64,000 bases of DNA from Chinchilla lanigera (Eukaryota > Chordata > Mammalia > Rodentia > Chinchillidae): the NCBI RefSeq assembly GCF_000276665.1, contig NW_004955417.1:14462360-14526359 (forward strand). The letters run 5' to 3'. Below are positions 11,235 to 22,630 of this stretch, one piece after another. Below the pieces are notes generated by a model, which was not told the origin of the DNA, made no database searches, and saw nothing but the letters and a program-made list of their open reading frames with translations. Numbering within the stretch: the first letter of the stretch is position 1; each line of letters opens with the position of its first letter. The position numbers and the translations under genes are program-made.

Positions 11235-11690
11235 GACACTGGGGTTAGGTCCAGATTTACTTCTGCCACTTACTGTGTAATGTGCAACTTTGGGCAAGAT
11301 CCTTAGGTCCTTTCTCTGAGCTTTAATTTCCTTTCTGCAAAGTGAAGACCCAAAAAAACTCTACCATGGTGGGCATGGTGACCAATGCCTGTAACCCCAG
11401 CTACTCAGGAGCCTGAGGCAGGAGGATCACGGTTCAAGGCCAGCCTGAACAATTCACCAAGACCCCATCTCAAATTTTTAAAAAAGGAAGAGGGGCTGGT
11501 GATATGGCTCAGTGCTAGAGCACTCCTGGTTTGATCCCTAGTACTGCCGAAAAAAGAAAAGATACATCCACCTCGAAGGAAAGAGTGGTTGTGAGGATTG
11601 AATAAGAAACTATGAATATTGACCAGCGAGTACCTAACACACTCAGAAATTCCTTGGATATTAAATTGTTTTATCATTTGAGGAATCTTT
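11235..11690 (+). repeat. MIR element split by a composite SINE
   Basis: The left part has MIR order: CTTCTGCCACTTACTGTGTA, CTTTGGGCAAGATCCTTAGG, TCTGAGCTTTAATTTCC. The right part (from about 11570) continues with GGTTGTGAGGATTGAATAAG. The interruption at 11366-11560 is a younger composite SINE. Confidence 0.7.
11366..11560 (+). mobile_element. Composite SINE: B1-like plus ID-like
   Basis: The 7SL-type unit (GTGGGCATGGTGACCAATGC, CAGCTACTCAGGAGCCTGAG, AAGGCCAGCCTGAACAA, CCCCATCTC) is followed by an A-rich linker and a tRNA-type unit (GGGGCTGGTGATATGGCTCA, GGTTTGATCCCTAGTACTG). It has the same architecture as the element at 7717-7900, and interrupts a MIR. Confidence 0.8.
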
Positions 11691-12339
11691 TTGAAATGCA
11701 AATAATAACACTGACTGTGTGTATGCGACTTTAAAATGTGAGTCATGCAAAAGTCGTCAAGAAGTAGGACTTACTCATCACTCCATCAGTCTGAAAGCAC
11801 ATCCACTCCCAGTTCAGTTCTTCCAAAAAGAGCAGATCCTCTCTCCCCCACCGTGCCAGTGTGGTTACCTCATACTTCCTTTTCTTGTGATAGAAATCAA
11901 AGATTGAAGAGTAATTTACCCGTCCTCTTACTTTAGGATAGCTCTTGCAAAAGCCAGAAAAGGTAGAAGAAAGTTATCCCTGTTTCAAAGGCCTCTAAGA
12001 GCGCATTCACCACGATTTCCTGCAAGAGGCCCTGCAAGATGCCTTTCGTCACCACTTCAAATGCACCTTTCGTTCCTGCTGGGGCATGAGCATGCAAAAG
12101 CTCAAGAGGGACAAGTTTCCTTAAAACAAAGGGAGTATGAAAATCCCCAGCTGCCAGCCTAGCACTGGACATTCAGTGAAGGGTGCAAAAATATAAAAAG
12201 AAAGCTAGGAAATAAGTCCTGTCTCCGGTAAGTCTCTGCAATGAAGACTTGGTTTTTCTCTTTCAACTGAGAATCACAGCTCGAGGTTCTTCTCTGTCCC
12301 TATTCATTCTAGCTATGCAACCCTGAGCAAGTGAATTAA
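11691..12339. other. Intergenic, no recognised feature
   Basis: Short frames at 11719-11936 and 11933-12172 have no recognisable domain and no splice or start context. No repeat family is identified by eye. Confidence 0.45.
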
Positions 12340-12700
12340 CTGCTAGTAATAAAAATAGTGTAAATGTGTGTGGAGTCTTTCCAGGCACTGTGCTAAAGCC
12401 CATGCATGTATTAACTCATTTAATCTTCAGAAAGAATAATAATGCTGCCGGACATGGTGGCACACGCCTGTAATCCCAGCACTTGGGAGGCAGAGGCAGG
12501 AGGATCACTGAGAGTTCAAGGCCAGCCTGGGCTACAAAGTGAGCTCAAGTTCAGCCTGAACTGCATAGCGAGACCCTGTCTCAAAAAGACAAAAAAAAAA
12601 AAAAAAAAGAATAATAATGGTACCTACTTCATAGTATGGGATATCAGATATAAAGTGATACATAATAAATGTTTGTTTCCTTCCCATTTTTCCCTGAATA
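12340..12700. repeat. MIR-like fragments split by a B1
   Basis: CAGGCACTGTGCTAAAGCCC and TGTATTAACTCATTTAATCT read as antisense MIR. After the B1, AATAATGGTACCTACTTCAT and ATAATAAATG read as sense MIR. Two MIR-derived pieces of opposite orientation appear to meet here; the exact limits are uncertain. Confidence 0.55.
12445..12605 (+). mobile_element. B1-type SINE with 29-bp internal duplication
   Basis: Full-length body from GCCGGACATGGTGGCACACG through GTAATCCCAGCACTTGGGAGG to GAGACCCTGTCTC and an A-tail. The quasi-duplicate 29-mers lie at 12517-12545 (CAAGGCCAGCCTGGGC...) and 12546-12574 (CAAGTTCAGCCTGAAC...). The target duplication AAAGAATAATAATG is at 12431-12444 and 12606-12619. Confidence 0.95.
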
Positions 12701-12732
12701 GTAAAATAGCTGCCTTCAAAAGCCCTAGAAGA

Positions 12733-12826
12733 GGACTGGAGATTTAGCTCAGTGGTACAGTGCCTGCCTGGCAAGCACGAGGTCATGAGTTCAATTCCTG
12801 GTACAGGAAAACAAACAAACAAAAAA
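12733..12826 (+). mobile_element. ID-type SINE
   Basis: GACTGGAGATTTAGCTCAG, TGCCTGCCTGGCAAGCACGA, GAGTTCAATTCCTGG and an (ACAAA)n tail. It is flanked by AAAAGCCCTAGAAGAG and AAAAGCACTAGAAGAG, a 16-bp target duplication with one difference. Confidence 0.93.
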
Positions 12827-13144
12827 CAAAAGCACTAGAAGAGATAAAGTATATAAAGTTCTTGGTCAATAGTGGGTTCTTGACCAGTATTATAGCTATA
12901 ATATTAATGACGTTATGTAGTTGAAGCTAAGCCCTAGTTTATCTGAAGGGTCAGAGCCCTGCTGAGTGACTTCAGAACCCACCTATCTGGGTTACCTTTT
13001 GCTGCTAACTTGTCCTAGAGGCTGATTAACAGCCTGGTGTATAACAGATGCTCAGCAAATATTCTTTCCTCTTTGCTGAGATCCAGAGCTTCCTTGAAAG
13101 TTAACTGTGCCACTTTAGAAAATACAATTAGAAATACAACTGAA

Positions 13145-13237
13145 GAACTGGGGATATAGATCTGTGGCATAAGCACCTGCCTGGCAAGCACAAGGTTGTG
13201 AGTTCGATCCCTGGTACCACAAAAAAAAAAAAAAAAG
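13145..13237 (+). mobile_element. ID-type SINE
   Basis: CTGGGGATATAGATCTGTGG, CACCTGCCTGGCAAGCACAA, GAGTTCGATCCCTGGTACC and an A-tail. The target duplication GAAATACAACTGAA is at 13131-13144 and 13238-13251. Confidence 0.95.
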
Positions 13238-13251
13238 GAAATACAACTGAA

Positions 13252-14066
13252 TACTAACTATAGAGGGGAATCTAAACCCTTGTTTCAAGTGGAATTCTAC
13301 AGTGTTCACATTCATGCCTCAGAGGTTGACAATGAGAACATGAGGAGGGCCCTTGAGCCTCTGTCAGCCATTCAAAACCAGCCCTAGAGTACAAGACAGA
13401 AGCAGAGTCACCGGCCAGCAGAAGAAAAGGTTAGGAGAGCTGGCCTAGATAAGTGGACCTGAAAAAGTAAGACTAAGCCTTGGCAAGGAAGGAAGGAAGT
13501 AGACATTGTTCATAAGCCGAGATTTCTCAAGCAATATCTGTGTATCAGTGTGTGAACCCTAAATTCTTCCCTGGCTGGCACCATATACCACAGAAGGCAG
13601 GAATTGGGAGGCCCCTCAAAGGCCTCCTGTCCTACTACTCTGCTTGTGCCTGGAAAGAGGCCCTTTTAAATCTAATGAGTCTATCTCAAAAGACCTCTGT
13701 GAAATGCCAAGATTTGACTTTAGAGAGGTAATCTGTCCATCCATTAGTACCTGCCAGTGAGGAGGGTGTATTGTCACAGGTAAACCAGCACTTCTCTTCG
13801 GAAAACAAGAGTAGAGTTTGGAGATAGGAAAGAAATAAGAAAAATCTTTGTCAGTTCTAAAACAGAGTCTTCAAAAAAGAAAAATACAATCCGAATTTAA
13901 AAAAAAACACACACACAAGGAAGAATGGGTTCCTCCGGGGACTGACTGGAAAGACACATAAGGGAACTTTCCTGGGTTATGGAAATGCTATATTATGGTA
14001 GGCTGAACGTCACATGGGTGACATATCAATTTGTTGACTGTACACAGCTAAGAGCTGTGCATTTCA
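13252..14066. other. Intergenic, no recognised feature
   Basis: No coding gene, SINE or LINE signature could be assigned. A short A/CA-rich run lies near 13899-13918. Confidence 0.45.
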
Positions 14067-14226
14067 AGCCAGGTGTGGTGGCACACACCTTTAATCCCAG
14101 CACTCAGGAAGCTGAGGCAGGAGGATCATTGGAAGTTTGAGACCAGCCTGGGCTGGCCTCAAGGCCAGTCTGAACTACATAATGAGACCCTGTCTCAAAA
14201 AGACAAAAAAAAAAAAAAAAAAAAAA
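14067..14226 (+). mobile_element. B1-type SINE
   Basis: GCCAGGTGTGGTGGCACACA through TTTAATCCCAGCACTCAGG, a variant of the internal duplication (CAGCCTGGGCTGGCCTCAAG), GAGACCCTGTCTC and an A-tail. It is flanked by AGCTGTGCATTTC at 14053-14065 and 14227-14239. Confidence 0.93.
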
Positions 14227-14454
14227 AGCTGTGCATTTCGATGTATCAATGTACGTAAATGTGACCTTTAAGAACCATAAGAAGTAAAAGATTAAAATTT
14301 TTTTAAAATGCAAAAAATAAGAACTATAAGAAAAATAATAATGGAGGGTAGAAGTATCTATAATATGGAAATAGCAGGACATGACAGGGGCATGAAAGTT
14401 CATCATACCAGTCTATTGACTTGTGTATATAGTTTTCTATAACAAAAAGGTACC

Positions 14455-14913
14455 CAGAGGGAGGGCCCCCAGCGCACGGGGAACCATGGGCGGGGAGTGC
14501 CAGTCTCCGGCTGGCTCGCTTCCTGCCTTGTAGGCCCTTGGAGAGAGAGCCCCCGGTGCAAGGGGAGCCACGCAGCGGCCAGCGCTGTTGTTCTCAGTTG
14601 AGAACTATCATGACACAGAGAAACAATGACACAATTGGCCCATCATGCACCAGCTGCAGATGCCCACCCACGGACGTGTATGAATCATTCAAACATGGAA
14701 AAACCCCTCGGCATACATGCCATACAATGGGCCACTCTTGCTCCTGCCATTGAGAACCAGAAAGGTCTAGAGTCAGCAGAGCAGCAGCTGCTGAACAAGG
14801 ACTTGGAGAACATGAGAATGCAGACTAAGCCTGAGGAGTCAGAGGTCCTGTGGACTGGGGTCACGAGAACCGCTCAGAAGCTGTAAACCAGGAGGACCTT
14901 GCACAATACCTGC
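14455..14913 (+). other. Unexplained GC-rich segment ending at an assembly gap
   Basis: GC-rich text starts abruptly in AT-rich surroundings. Two diverged copies of a GAGGGCCCCC-type unit start at 14461 and about 14545 (about 84 bp apart). Downstream, a frame at 14626-14886 contains a glutamate-, glutamine- and leucine-rich stretch (AEQQLLNKDLENM). It could be a retrotransposon 5' part or a processed pseudogene fragment. I do not recognise the product and do not call a gene. Confidence 0.4.
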
Positions 14914-15511
14914 NNNNNNNNNNNNNNNNNNNNNNNNNNNNNNNNNNNNNNNNNNNNNNNNNNNNNNNNNNNNNNNNNNNNNNNNNNNNNNNNNNNNNNN
15001 NNNNNNNNNNNNNNNNNNNNNNNNNNNNNNNNNNNNNNNNNNNNNNNNNNNNNNNNNNNNNNNNNNNNNNNNNNNNNNNNNNNNNNNNNNNNNNNNNNNN
15101 NNNNNNNNNNNNNNNNNNNNNNNNNNNNNNNNNNNNNNNNNNNNNNNNNNNNNNNNNNNNNNNNNNNNNNNNNNNNNNNNNNNNNNNNNNNNNNNNNNNN
15201 NNNNNNNNNNNNNNNNNNNNNNNNNNNNNNNNNNNNNNNNNNNNNNNNNNNNNNNNNNNNNNNNNNNNNNNNNNNNNNNNNNNNNNNNNNNNNNNNNNNN
15301 NNNNNNNNNNNNNNNNNNNNNNNNNNNNNNNNNNNNNNNNNNNNNNNNNNNNNNNNNNNNNNNNNNNNNNNNNNNNNNNNNNNNNNNNNNNNNNNNNNNN
15401 NNNNNNNNNNNNNNNNNNNNNNNNNNNNNNNNNNNNNNNNNNNNNNNNNNNNNNNNNNNNNNNNNNNNNNNNNNNNNNNNNNNNNNNNNNNNNNNNNNNN
15501 NNNNNNNNNNN
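14914..15511. other. Assembly gap (598 N)
   Basis: Run of N. The right flank resumes inside a LINE-1 3' end, so the missing sequence is probably repeat-rich. Confidence 1.
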
Positions 15512-15604
15512 TCCTACCACTTTGTCTGTAATTTGGTAAGCCCCCTCTATTATTATGTTATCCTTCTTTTACTCTTTAAAATAAAAAAAATTAAAAAAAA
15601 AAAA
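15512..15604 (+). repeat. LINE-1 3' end
   Basis: TACCACTTTGTCTGTAATTT, CCTCTATTATTATGTTATCC and CTCTTTAAAATAAAAAAAATT are nearly identical to positions 156-233 of this window. The 5' part is lost in the gap. Confidence 0.75.
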
Positions 15605-16480
15605 GCTAATAATAGTCTTTGTCAGGAGCAGAGGTAGACAGGACTAGGGACCAGGAAGGAGCCATGTGAATGAGTACCACACAGGCAAGGGCAGCATGGG
15701 GAACAGACTATAGTGTCTCCTATACATGTCTTGTCAAATGTAATCCTGTGTGGTCTTATGAATTGAATCTTTCCCAGTGAATTTTCTAACTACACAAGCA
15801 AGATAATATTTTTATGTACTTGTGCCGACCACTCTCTTAATAGTTGCAAGCATTACAAAAGGCTGAGAATTAGAAGGTAAAAACTTTGTTTAAATATATC
15901 CCAGGCCAGCCCTACTCCTACCCAGTGAAAAACTTCAGAGGAAAGAGACCCACAAACCCAAACTAAAATTGCTTAAGAAACTACACTTGAAGATTGTTGT
16001 ATTCCCAGAAATGACTCTCATCAAACAAAAAATTGGGAGCAAGGGTAGGTTAGTGAATAGCCTTCATGTGTAGATAGATTTCTCCACCAGGGGATGGAGT
16101 TGTCAGAACAAGGCCTGCAAACTCCTGGACATTAGCAGTAATGAGACATAAACAGTCAAACCTCAGAATAACATCTCTGGCCTTTAGAATCAACACAGCT
16201 CTCCTGTCAGCCTGCACCTGGCCCGTCCGGCTGGGTCTGGGAGCCAGTGGGGTTTTAGGCCCCTTTTAACAGCTGCCAAGAGCACATTACTCATGGCTGG
16301 GATGTTGGCCTTTTATGTTGCCACAAGTGGCCCAGCCGTTGTTTGGGCCTGGTGGAGTCCATTGACAGTTTTTTTCTCAGGGCTGGGGCTTTGCTCTCTC
16401 ATTTTTCAAGAAGCTCCTGTTTGTCCAAATGATACCCATGTATGCTGAGCAAGCCCCCCTATTCCACCCCCCCGGCTCCT
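15605..16480. other. Intergenic, no recognised feature
   Basis: No gene, SINE or clear LINE match. The right end grades into the anonymous repeat that starts near 16500. Confidence 0.4.
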
Positions 16481-16499
16481 GTGCTGGCCTACAGCCACT

Positions 16500-16740
16500 C
16501 ACAGCCTGGCCACATCCTCTGGTCCCCGGAGAGGCAGGCCAAAGGCTGAAGTTAGACCAGCAGAGGGTTACAACCTCACCCCAGGAAACAGTGATCTGCC
16601 TTGTCAGGGCCTGGATTCCCAACATAATGGAACAGCTGAGAGACGCCTGTTGAACCAAAAATTGCCCAAGAAGGCCAATCTGTAAAACTACAAAAAACCT
16701 AATTGTAATACCTGTGTTTGAAGAACACTGTGGAAATAGG
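16500..16740. repeat. Anonymous ancient repeat, copy A
   Basis: Aligns by eye with 23575-23770. Shared phrases include GGTTA(C/T)(A/C)ACCTCACC, CAGG(A)AA...TGATCTGCCTT, TCA(G/A)(G/T)GCCTG, AGAAGGCCA and TAATTG(T/C)AAT. Family unknown; possibly an LTR or MER-type relic. Confidence 0.5.
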
Positions 16741-16974
16741 GGGGTGATTTGGTTGATTAGTTGAGTGGCTTATTGGTTAAGTGAATGAATAAATCAATGA
16801 ATGAATGAATGGAGGGGATATCAAGTTTTTTCTTTAATTCCGATATGTAATTAATAAGGACCTTTCTGAGTTTCTAAGCTGCAGATTGCCCTGGTGTGAT
16901 TGGGTTTGGGATTAAAGCCTAATGTGTTCATTAGTATGTGATGATGGTTAACTGACCATCTTTTACTATAATTA

Positions 16975-17118
16975 TTTTATTGCCTTCTATTTTCCTTTCT
17001 AGGATTTCGGTTCTTTGAGGGCAGGGGTGGTGTCTATCTTACTCACTGTTCTATTTTCAGGGTCTGGCCTGGAGAAAATCCCCAAATAAAGCTTTATTGA
17101 ATGAATGAGTGAATGTAT
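16975..17118 (+). repeat. L2 LINE 3' end
   Basis: GGTTCTTTGAGGGCAGGGGT, GTGTCTATCTTACTCACTGT, then AAATAAAGCTTTATTGAATG with AATG repeats match the classic L2 terminus. Confidence 0.75.
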
Positions 17119-17648
17119 TGACTCTTTAATCTTCAAGTTGCTACAGCCTGTGAGGGCTGATAGCTGGGGGCAGAGTCTTTTCCAATTGCTTTTCCCTTTT
17201 TCCTGCCCACTACGAAGGCTGGAAAGCTTCCTTGCAGCCAGGTGTAGCCGGTGACACCATCCTGGTCACTAGACGTAGGAGGGAGTCAGGTAGAGTATTG
17301 CTCGAAAGGATTTTTTTTTTCCTAATTTAAAATAAAATTCTTTTCAGGCCAAAGAGGAGAGATTTCTGGTTTTCCCTTTTCCCGTTGCTATAAACATAGA
17401 CCATAAAGTCTGATCTTGGGATAGGCATCTTACAACCAATGCTGACAAACATGAAGAAAATGTACCTAGGGAGTGTAGAGTAGAAACACAAAGAAGCTGA
17501 CTCCTCGGGCTTCACTGAATCATTGAATCATCCCTGAAACAATTACCTCTGGTACATGCAAATTCACATGGGTACATGCATGTTTGTGTGTGTTACTATG
17601 CCCAGCTTAACCTTCTTCTTAAGTAGGATAATACAAATATCTATAACA
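17119..17648. other. Intergenic, no recognised feature
   Basis: Nothing assignable. The short antisense frame at 17327-17515 has no recognisable content. Confidence 0.4.
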
Positions 17649-17649
17649 T

Positions 17650-17681
<32 letters not shown>

Positions 17682-17817
17682 TGAGAGAAGTTCTTGCTAT
17701 GTAATTCAGACTGGCCTGGACTAACTATGTAGCTCAGGCTGGCCTTGAACTTGCAGCAATCCTCCTGCCTCAGCTTCCCAAGTGCTGGGATCAAAAGTGT
17801 GTGCCACCATGCCTGCC
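17649..17817 (-). mobile_element. B1-type SINE, antisense
   Basis: A (TTTTG)n tail, then both internal-duplication copies (GTAATTCAGACTGGCCTGG and GTAGCTCAGGCTGGCCTTG), CAATCCTCCTGCCTCAGC, CCCAAGTGCTGGGATC and GTGCCACCATGCCTGCC. Confidence 0.92.
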
Positions 17818-17889
17818 CAAATTTTCTGTAATGTTTTGAGTTACGGTCAGTCTTGTTCTATTTTCTATCATCTGTATTCAAATACTTCA

Positions 17890-18020
17890 TATTTTTCATG
17901 CATGCACATGAGATAGGACAGAGACTGTGTTTTATTCAGCTTATTATTTCCAAGCACCTAGCTCAGAATGTGGTACAGAGCAGAACTTAATAATAAATGA
18001 ATGAATGAATGAATGAACAA
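17890..18020 (+). repeat. L2 LINE 3' end
   Basis: GACAGAGACTGTGTTTTATT, CAAGCACCTAGCTCAGAATG and (AATG)n at 17995-18017 fit the L2 3' terminus. Confidence 0.6.
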
Positions 18021-18976
18021 AAGAATCAGAAATGAATAAAAGGGGATTCTGATGTTCACTTATTGAATTTTTATATGCAAGGCACTGCTGGTTTCTGAAT
18101 GAGGGAAGTTGTGAGAATTTATTATTTAGTTGAATATTTTAGAACTATTGTATTTATAAGGCATCAGTTACTAACTATTACAATTCTTGGATTTTGCTCT
18201 TTGATTTGTATAAATTATGATTTATCAGAATGCATGCTGTTTGCTTATTTTCTTAATATATACATATTTGTTCTTGAAGCTTGAGAAAAAAACTGTTCCT
18301 CTATTGTGTTTATTAGCAGAATACTTTCTATGAAATATGGAAACTATTTTTCTTCTTTGAAATTAACTAAAATTGGTTCCGCTGAGGATTGTCAAACTCT
18401 GGTTGTTTGCTGACATCATCTCATTTAGACCACTAGAATATATACCATCCATGGGGCTTCAAAATGTTTGATGTTTCGAACTTTTAAATTAAAAAAAAAT
18501 GTGGAGCCTGATCAAATGGAAGCTTTTAAATATATCTACTGCATATTGTAATGAAGCAAAATTTATATTAGCTTACAGTCAATGACCCATGTTAAAAGAA
18601 GATTTAAAATAACAAAAAGAACAGCAATAATGCAAATATTATGTTAATAAGTCTAGGGAATTGAGCTTGTGGGAATTATTTTTTAAATTTCTTTGCTTTT
18701 CATGCAGTTCTTCATCAAGCCTTCAGTGAAACAAGTAATAAATTTTCCATCAACAGGTGGCAACACTTGGATTGTTTGCTTTTGAGTACGGGCTTTGACA
18801 GCCTTTCAGAACAAATGCGCTGATAGGTGGTGAAGATGAATAAGATATATTTTTTTAAGCAGCCTAATCCAGAAATAATAACCTCCTGAAAACATAAAAG
18901 AGGACAGTGGCTGAAGAAATCATAAAAACAAATAAGCAAACAAACCTAAAACTTAACATTTTGCAAAAAGAAGAAG
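18021..18976. other. Intergenic, AT-rich, no recognised feature
   Basis: No gene found. The 18360-18700 part carries no visible SINE or LINE signature and is a plausible place for conserved non-coding DNA, which cannot be judged from one sequence. Confidence 0.4.
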
Positions 18977-19038
18977 GGCTGAAGAAGAAGAAGAAGGAGG
19001 AGGAGGAGGAGGAGGAGAAGAAGAAGAAAAGAAAAGGC
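18977..19038 (+). repeat. (GAA)n/(GGA)n polypurine tract
   Basis: Uninterrupted purine run of GAAGAAG, then GGAGGAGGAG, then GAAGAAGAAAAG units. Any lysine/glutamate-rich frame across it is low complexity, not a gene. Confidence 0.95.
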
Positions 19039-19079
19039 CTGAGAAACCCCACAGCATGTCCATTAAACACACATGGACA

Positions 19080-19370
19080 GATTCTCCCCAGGCTGGAACA
19101 ACTCAGAGACTCACAGCGGGAAGATAAGTGGTTGTGCAGCTTGAGGCCTATGAACAAGATGGAATATTCTATAACCATTAAAAAAATGTTGAAGCCTGGG
19201 GTACCAGCCAAGTCGTAGAAATGTGTGCACAGAAGAAAGTGAAAAAAGTAGAACATAAAACTGTGTGAGCAAAAAGATTACAGCTTTGTTAAAATGTGTG
19301 TGTGCGCATGCATGCAGGCGTGTGAGTGTGTATGTATGTGTGTGGTGAGTAATGCGAGAGAATCTGGAAG
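19080..19370 (+). repeat. Probable ancient LINE-1 3' fragment with TG-rich tract
   Basis: GGAATATTCTATAACCATTA and AAAAAATGTTGAAGCCTGG resemble the 'amplified site and camera-like' L1M block before the 3' end (target ORF2 end plus 3'UTR). A TG/TATG-rich stretch follows at 19292-19345. Confidence 0.4.
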
Positions 19371-19457
19371 CATGTCAGTTGTTTTATGTTGAGCCAGCCA
19401 GTTCTTTTTATTTCTTTCCTTCCCCCTTTGGTAGTTGTTTAGATTTGTGATATAAGG

Positions 19458-19491
<34 letters not shown>
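19458..19491 (+). repeat. Poly(A) run of 34
   Basis: 34 consecutive A, probably the tail of a retroposed copy to its left that I cannot classify. Confidence 0.9.
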
Positions 19492-19493
<2 letters not shown>

Positions 19494-22400
19494 ACCCTAG
19501 AACGAAAACCATCCCTGGAAACCTGAGAGAGTTGTCAGGCCTTCTTAAGGGGACTTGAGGAGGTTCAAAGGCTGAGAGGGTCCATGTGAAAGAGCAGAGA
19601 AGTCTTTAGACAAGGGTCGTGTTTTGTCTCTGAAAATCTTGTGGCAGTCATTCTCCCCCATGGCAGGGCTCTCTCCCTGCTTGTTTCTCCAAACTGCAGT
19701 TGGGGCAGCAGGAAGGACCATCGTCTGTTTAATAAGTTTGTGAACAAAGGCTGATTGCTTCCCTTGTCAATAAACAAAGAGTATCTGCTTCTGTTTCCCT
19801 GCTAAATTGAGTTTCTGCTTACTCCAACTGGTTATATAAAGGCTTTGTGTATACAGGAAAAAGAAATGACAAGGTTGTGTAAGCAGGCAACCCTGGTAGA
19901 GCTGCGAAGTCAGAACAGTTTACTTCTGGGGGATGCTTTCCTCTCCTTTGTGCATACTTCCCCCTCATTTAAAGACCCAGATGGCTCAGGGAGCCATTAC
20001 TTTCATCTTGCTTCAACCTATGAAAGGACCAATAGATTTCTTTCCAGGATTCTTTAAACTGAAAAAAAAAGTGAGGAAGGGCACAGAACAAGGAGTGACT
20101 CACTATAGACCAAAATCTGGGCACAGCGGTAAAGAATGACGTTAAGTCATACCACATAGACAATAATTTTCGTGAAAAGCCAGAACTGAAGAACAAAGAG
20201 TTTTATTTGTTGGCTCAAAGTCAAACAAGTGGAAAGGGGAAAAGTCAGGATTAGAATGTAAGTTTCCAGGAAGCAGTAGGTGCAATGAGAGGTTGTGAGA
20301 GTTCAGCGGAAGGTAGATGAACCCAGCCTTCTCTTCTCATCCGGGAGTGAACTCTAGGCACTGTTCCCATAAAATGCCTCAGGTTGACCATTCGTGTGTG
20401 ACACAGGACAGTGCCAATTAGAAGGAAGAGAACAAAACCTCTGATTTGAACATGATCAGGGACAAAGTAGGAGAACAGGAAAAAAATTACTCACACCAAG
20501 TATTCAAAGCTTGATTCCTTCTGGTAAGATGTCTCACATTGAAAATGGTGTTGCCGAAGTCCAAACCTTCTCTGGGATAGCCATGAGAATGTCCAGCTGA
20601 CTGGATGGAGGTTCTGTTCCGGGGTCCATCAGCCCTCTAAAGTCATTGGTGCATCAAGCTCTGATAGTCATCCATCTCCATGCACCTGTCAGTCATAACT
20701 CTCCTCATGATCCTTCTTTTGGCTTAGGAACCCTACATTTTCTGCCAGGCTTACTGATAATGAACATTTACCTTTCAGTTAAAAGCTATAGAATGACATC
20801 CAGAGAAAATCTAACAACAGTTAGATGGGTATTCTAAAAAAAAAACAAACAAATAAACAAAGTTCCCTAGATCTCTCAAGACAATGAAGCTGATTGGAAG
20901 AAATGGGAAGAAACTGTTTTGGGCACTGTTTGACTCATTTAGGCATTTACCTTAGGGAGCTAAGTTTTAAGGTAATAGTTACACAAAACCCTTTGCACTT
21001 TATAGTAAAGAAAGCAGCCCTGTAGCCTTCAATGTCAAAAATATAAATTTGTTCAAACGCCTCTAATTTTACAGAATTCTTTCAGCCCCTCTTTCCATCT
21101 GAACTTTGTATTTTTGTTGGCCCAAATACCACTTTTTGATTGCCCTTGCTGCTTGCTGAAAATGCAGTCGCTAAAGCACTCTGTTTAATCTTTGAATCAG
21201 CTCAGGAAGATGAAATTACCATCCCTTGGAAAACTGCAGTTTAGTTTCAAGGAACTTGCTGCAGCTGCAACAATAAGATGGAAATGTGACTGGTTTGGAG
21301 GAGGCAAGGATTAAAGGTATGGGATTCAGAGAGCCTTGCTTGCCCCAGTGAATAGAATAAGCACATAAATCACAGGCTAACCTTGGCCTTGCTGAGCTTG
21401 TACTGAAGTATGTAGTGTCATAGCCTTCCCTAATCAGGAGTTGTCATCTTGAGCATCAGAATAGAAGATGCAGATGCCGAAGAGGGGCCAGGGGATGAGG
21501 AGGAAGTGAATAATTGTGGTGACAGTGACTACTATTTTGATAGGAACCAGAAAGTCTGCAATATTTCAAAAACCATGTATAAGAGCAAGAGCTGTTGGAA
21601 ATGTGCCTTGCAACCTCAGAATGTGCCTGACCAGAGAATGTCGATAAGCCTTGGGGAGAGAGCAGCTGGAAGTCTGTAGGCTGCTTGTGTTTCCTTTCTT
21701 GATATTTATTCCTAGATCACATTTGCAGCTGCTTTTATCTGCTCTTTAGAAGTTGTTGTATTTGGGGAGTCGTTTATTGTAATATAACAACCCCACTTGC
21801 TTGCTTGGAAATATAATTTATTACCCAGCTAGAGAATTGGTTGTCTATTAGTGTGTACATAGAAAATCTGGAACTTTCTACTCTCCCCTAGATGCCATTT
21901 ATAGAGACTCAAGTTTATCACCCCCCCATATTTGCCTGGGCTTAAGGTATTGAGAGTAATATATCCCGGTAATATAGATGAGGAAATATGTGAGGTTTTA
22001 AAATAAAAACTAAAACTCTGAAAGGATGACCAGCAGAGAAAAGAAAATATACAAGTAGAGCTATAAGAACAAGGCTGTAGAGAAATAAGGCATAGCCTGA
22101 TTTTGTTAAAAGAGGTCAACATTTGTTGAAATTTTGTGAAACCAAGGAGGAAATTAGGGTAGGTCAGAGGCAAACCCATGAGAAAACTGATCCCAGGATA
22201 TCTAAGGCAAGGTGATTTAGGACACAGCGAGCTTAGGTGTGGTTCAGTACCAGCTGGTCCTAACCAGTAAGCAAGGTCAGGTGCCCAAAGGTTGCAGACA
22301 GCAGTGGTGGGTGGTGTGTACTAGTCAGAACCACAGGAGGCATGGGACCAGAATCCAGACCAGGGTGTACAAGGGCCACAGCCAAACAAAATGAAGTTCA

Positions 22401-22590
22401 TAATGTGTCCCAACGTTATGCAGAGGCAGGAGTTCTAGGCTGGGAAGCTAAGCAGATATACAGGTGAAATTAAGATGTGTAGATGTCCCTAACCCTGAGC
22501 GAATGAAGAAGAAGATGCTTTCACATTAGGCCCAAAGCTCAAACTCAAGCCTGCTGGCAATCCAGATCACACTGGAGGCCACGGCTGAAG
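19492..22590. other. Intergenic, no recognised feature
   Basis: About 3.1 kb without SINEs or convincing LINE text. Short frames (for example 21449-21679 and 21829-22179) are isolated, lack splice and start context, and have no recognisable domain. Confidence 0.4.
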
Positions 22591-22596
22591 CTGTCT

Positions 22597-22630
22597 CATA
22601 TGTTGTGGTCAGAACTAGATCACAACATAC
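22597..22630. repeat. Imperfect inverted repeat
   Basis: TATGTTGTGGTC and GATCACAACATA are complementary over 12 positions with one G-T type mismatch, separated by about 8 nt. Function unknown. Confidence 0.7.

Noticed and set aside
12442..12822. Open frames reading through B1 and ID bodies (also 8835-9317, 14104-14406 and 56184-56509)
   Set aside because: Recurrent SINE-derived frames (VPGIELMT-type text from antisense ID) with no gene context.
18907..19218. Lysine/glutamate-rich open frame
   Set aside because: It is produced by the polypurine microsatellite.
20097..20108. GACTCACTATAG, resembling the core of a phage T7 promoter
   Set aside because: Only 12 bases match, the upstream part of the T7 consensus is absent, and the locus is mammalian; coincidence.
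21449..21679. Short acidic frame starting MSIRIEDADAEEGPGDEEE
   Set aside because: Isolated 76 codons with no recognisable family, splice or promoter context; not enough to call a gene.
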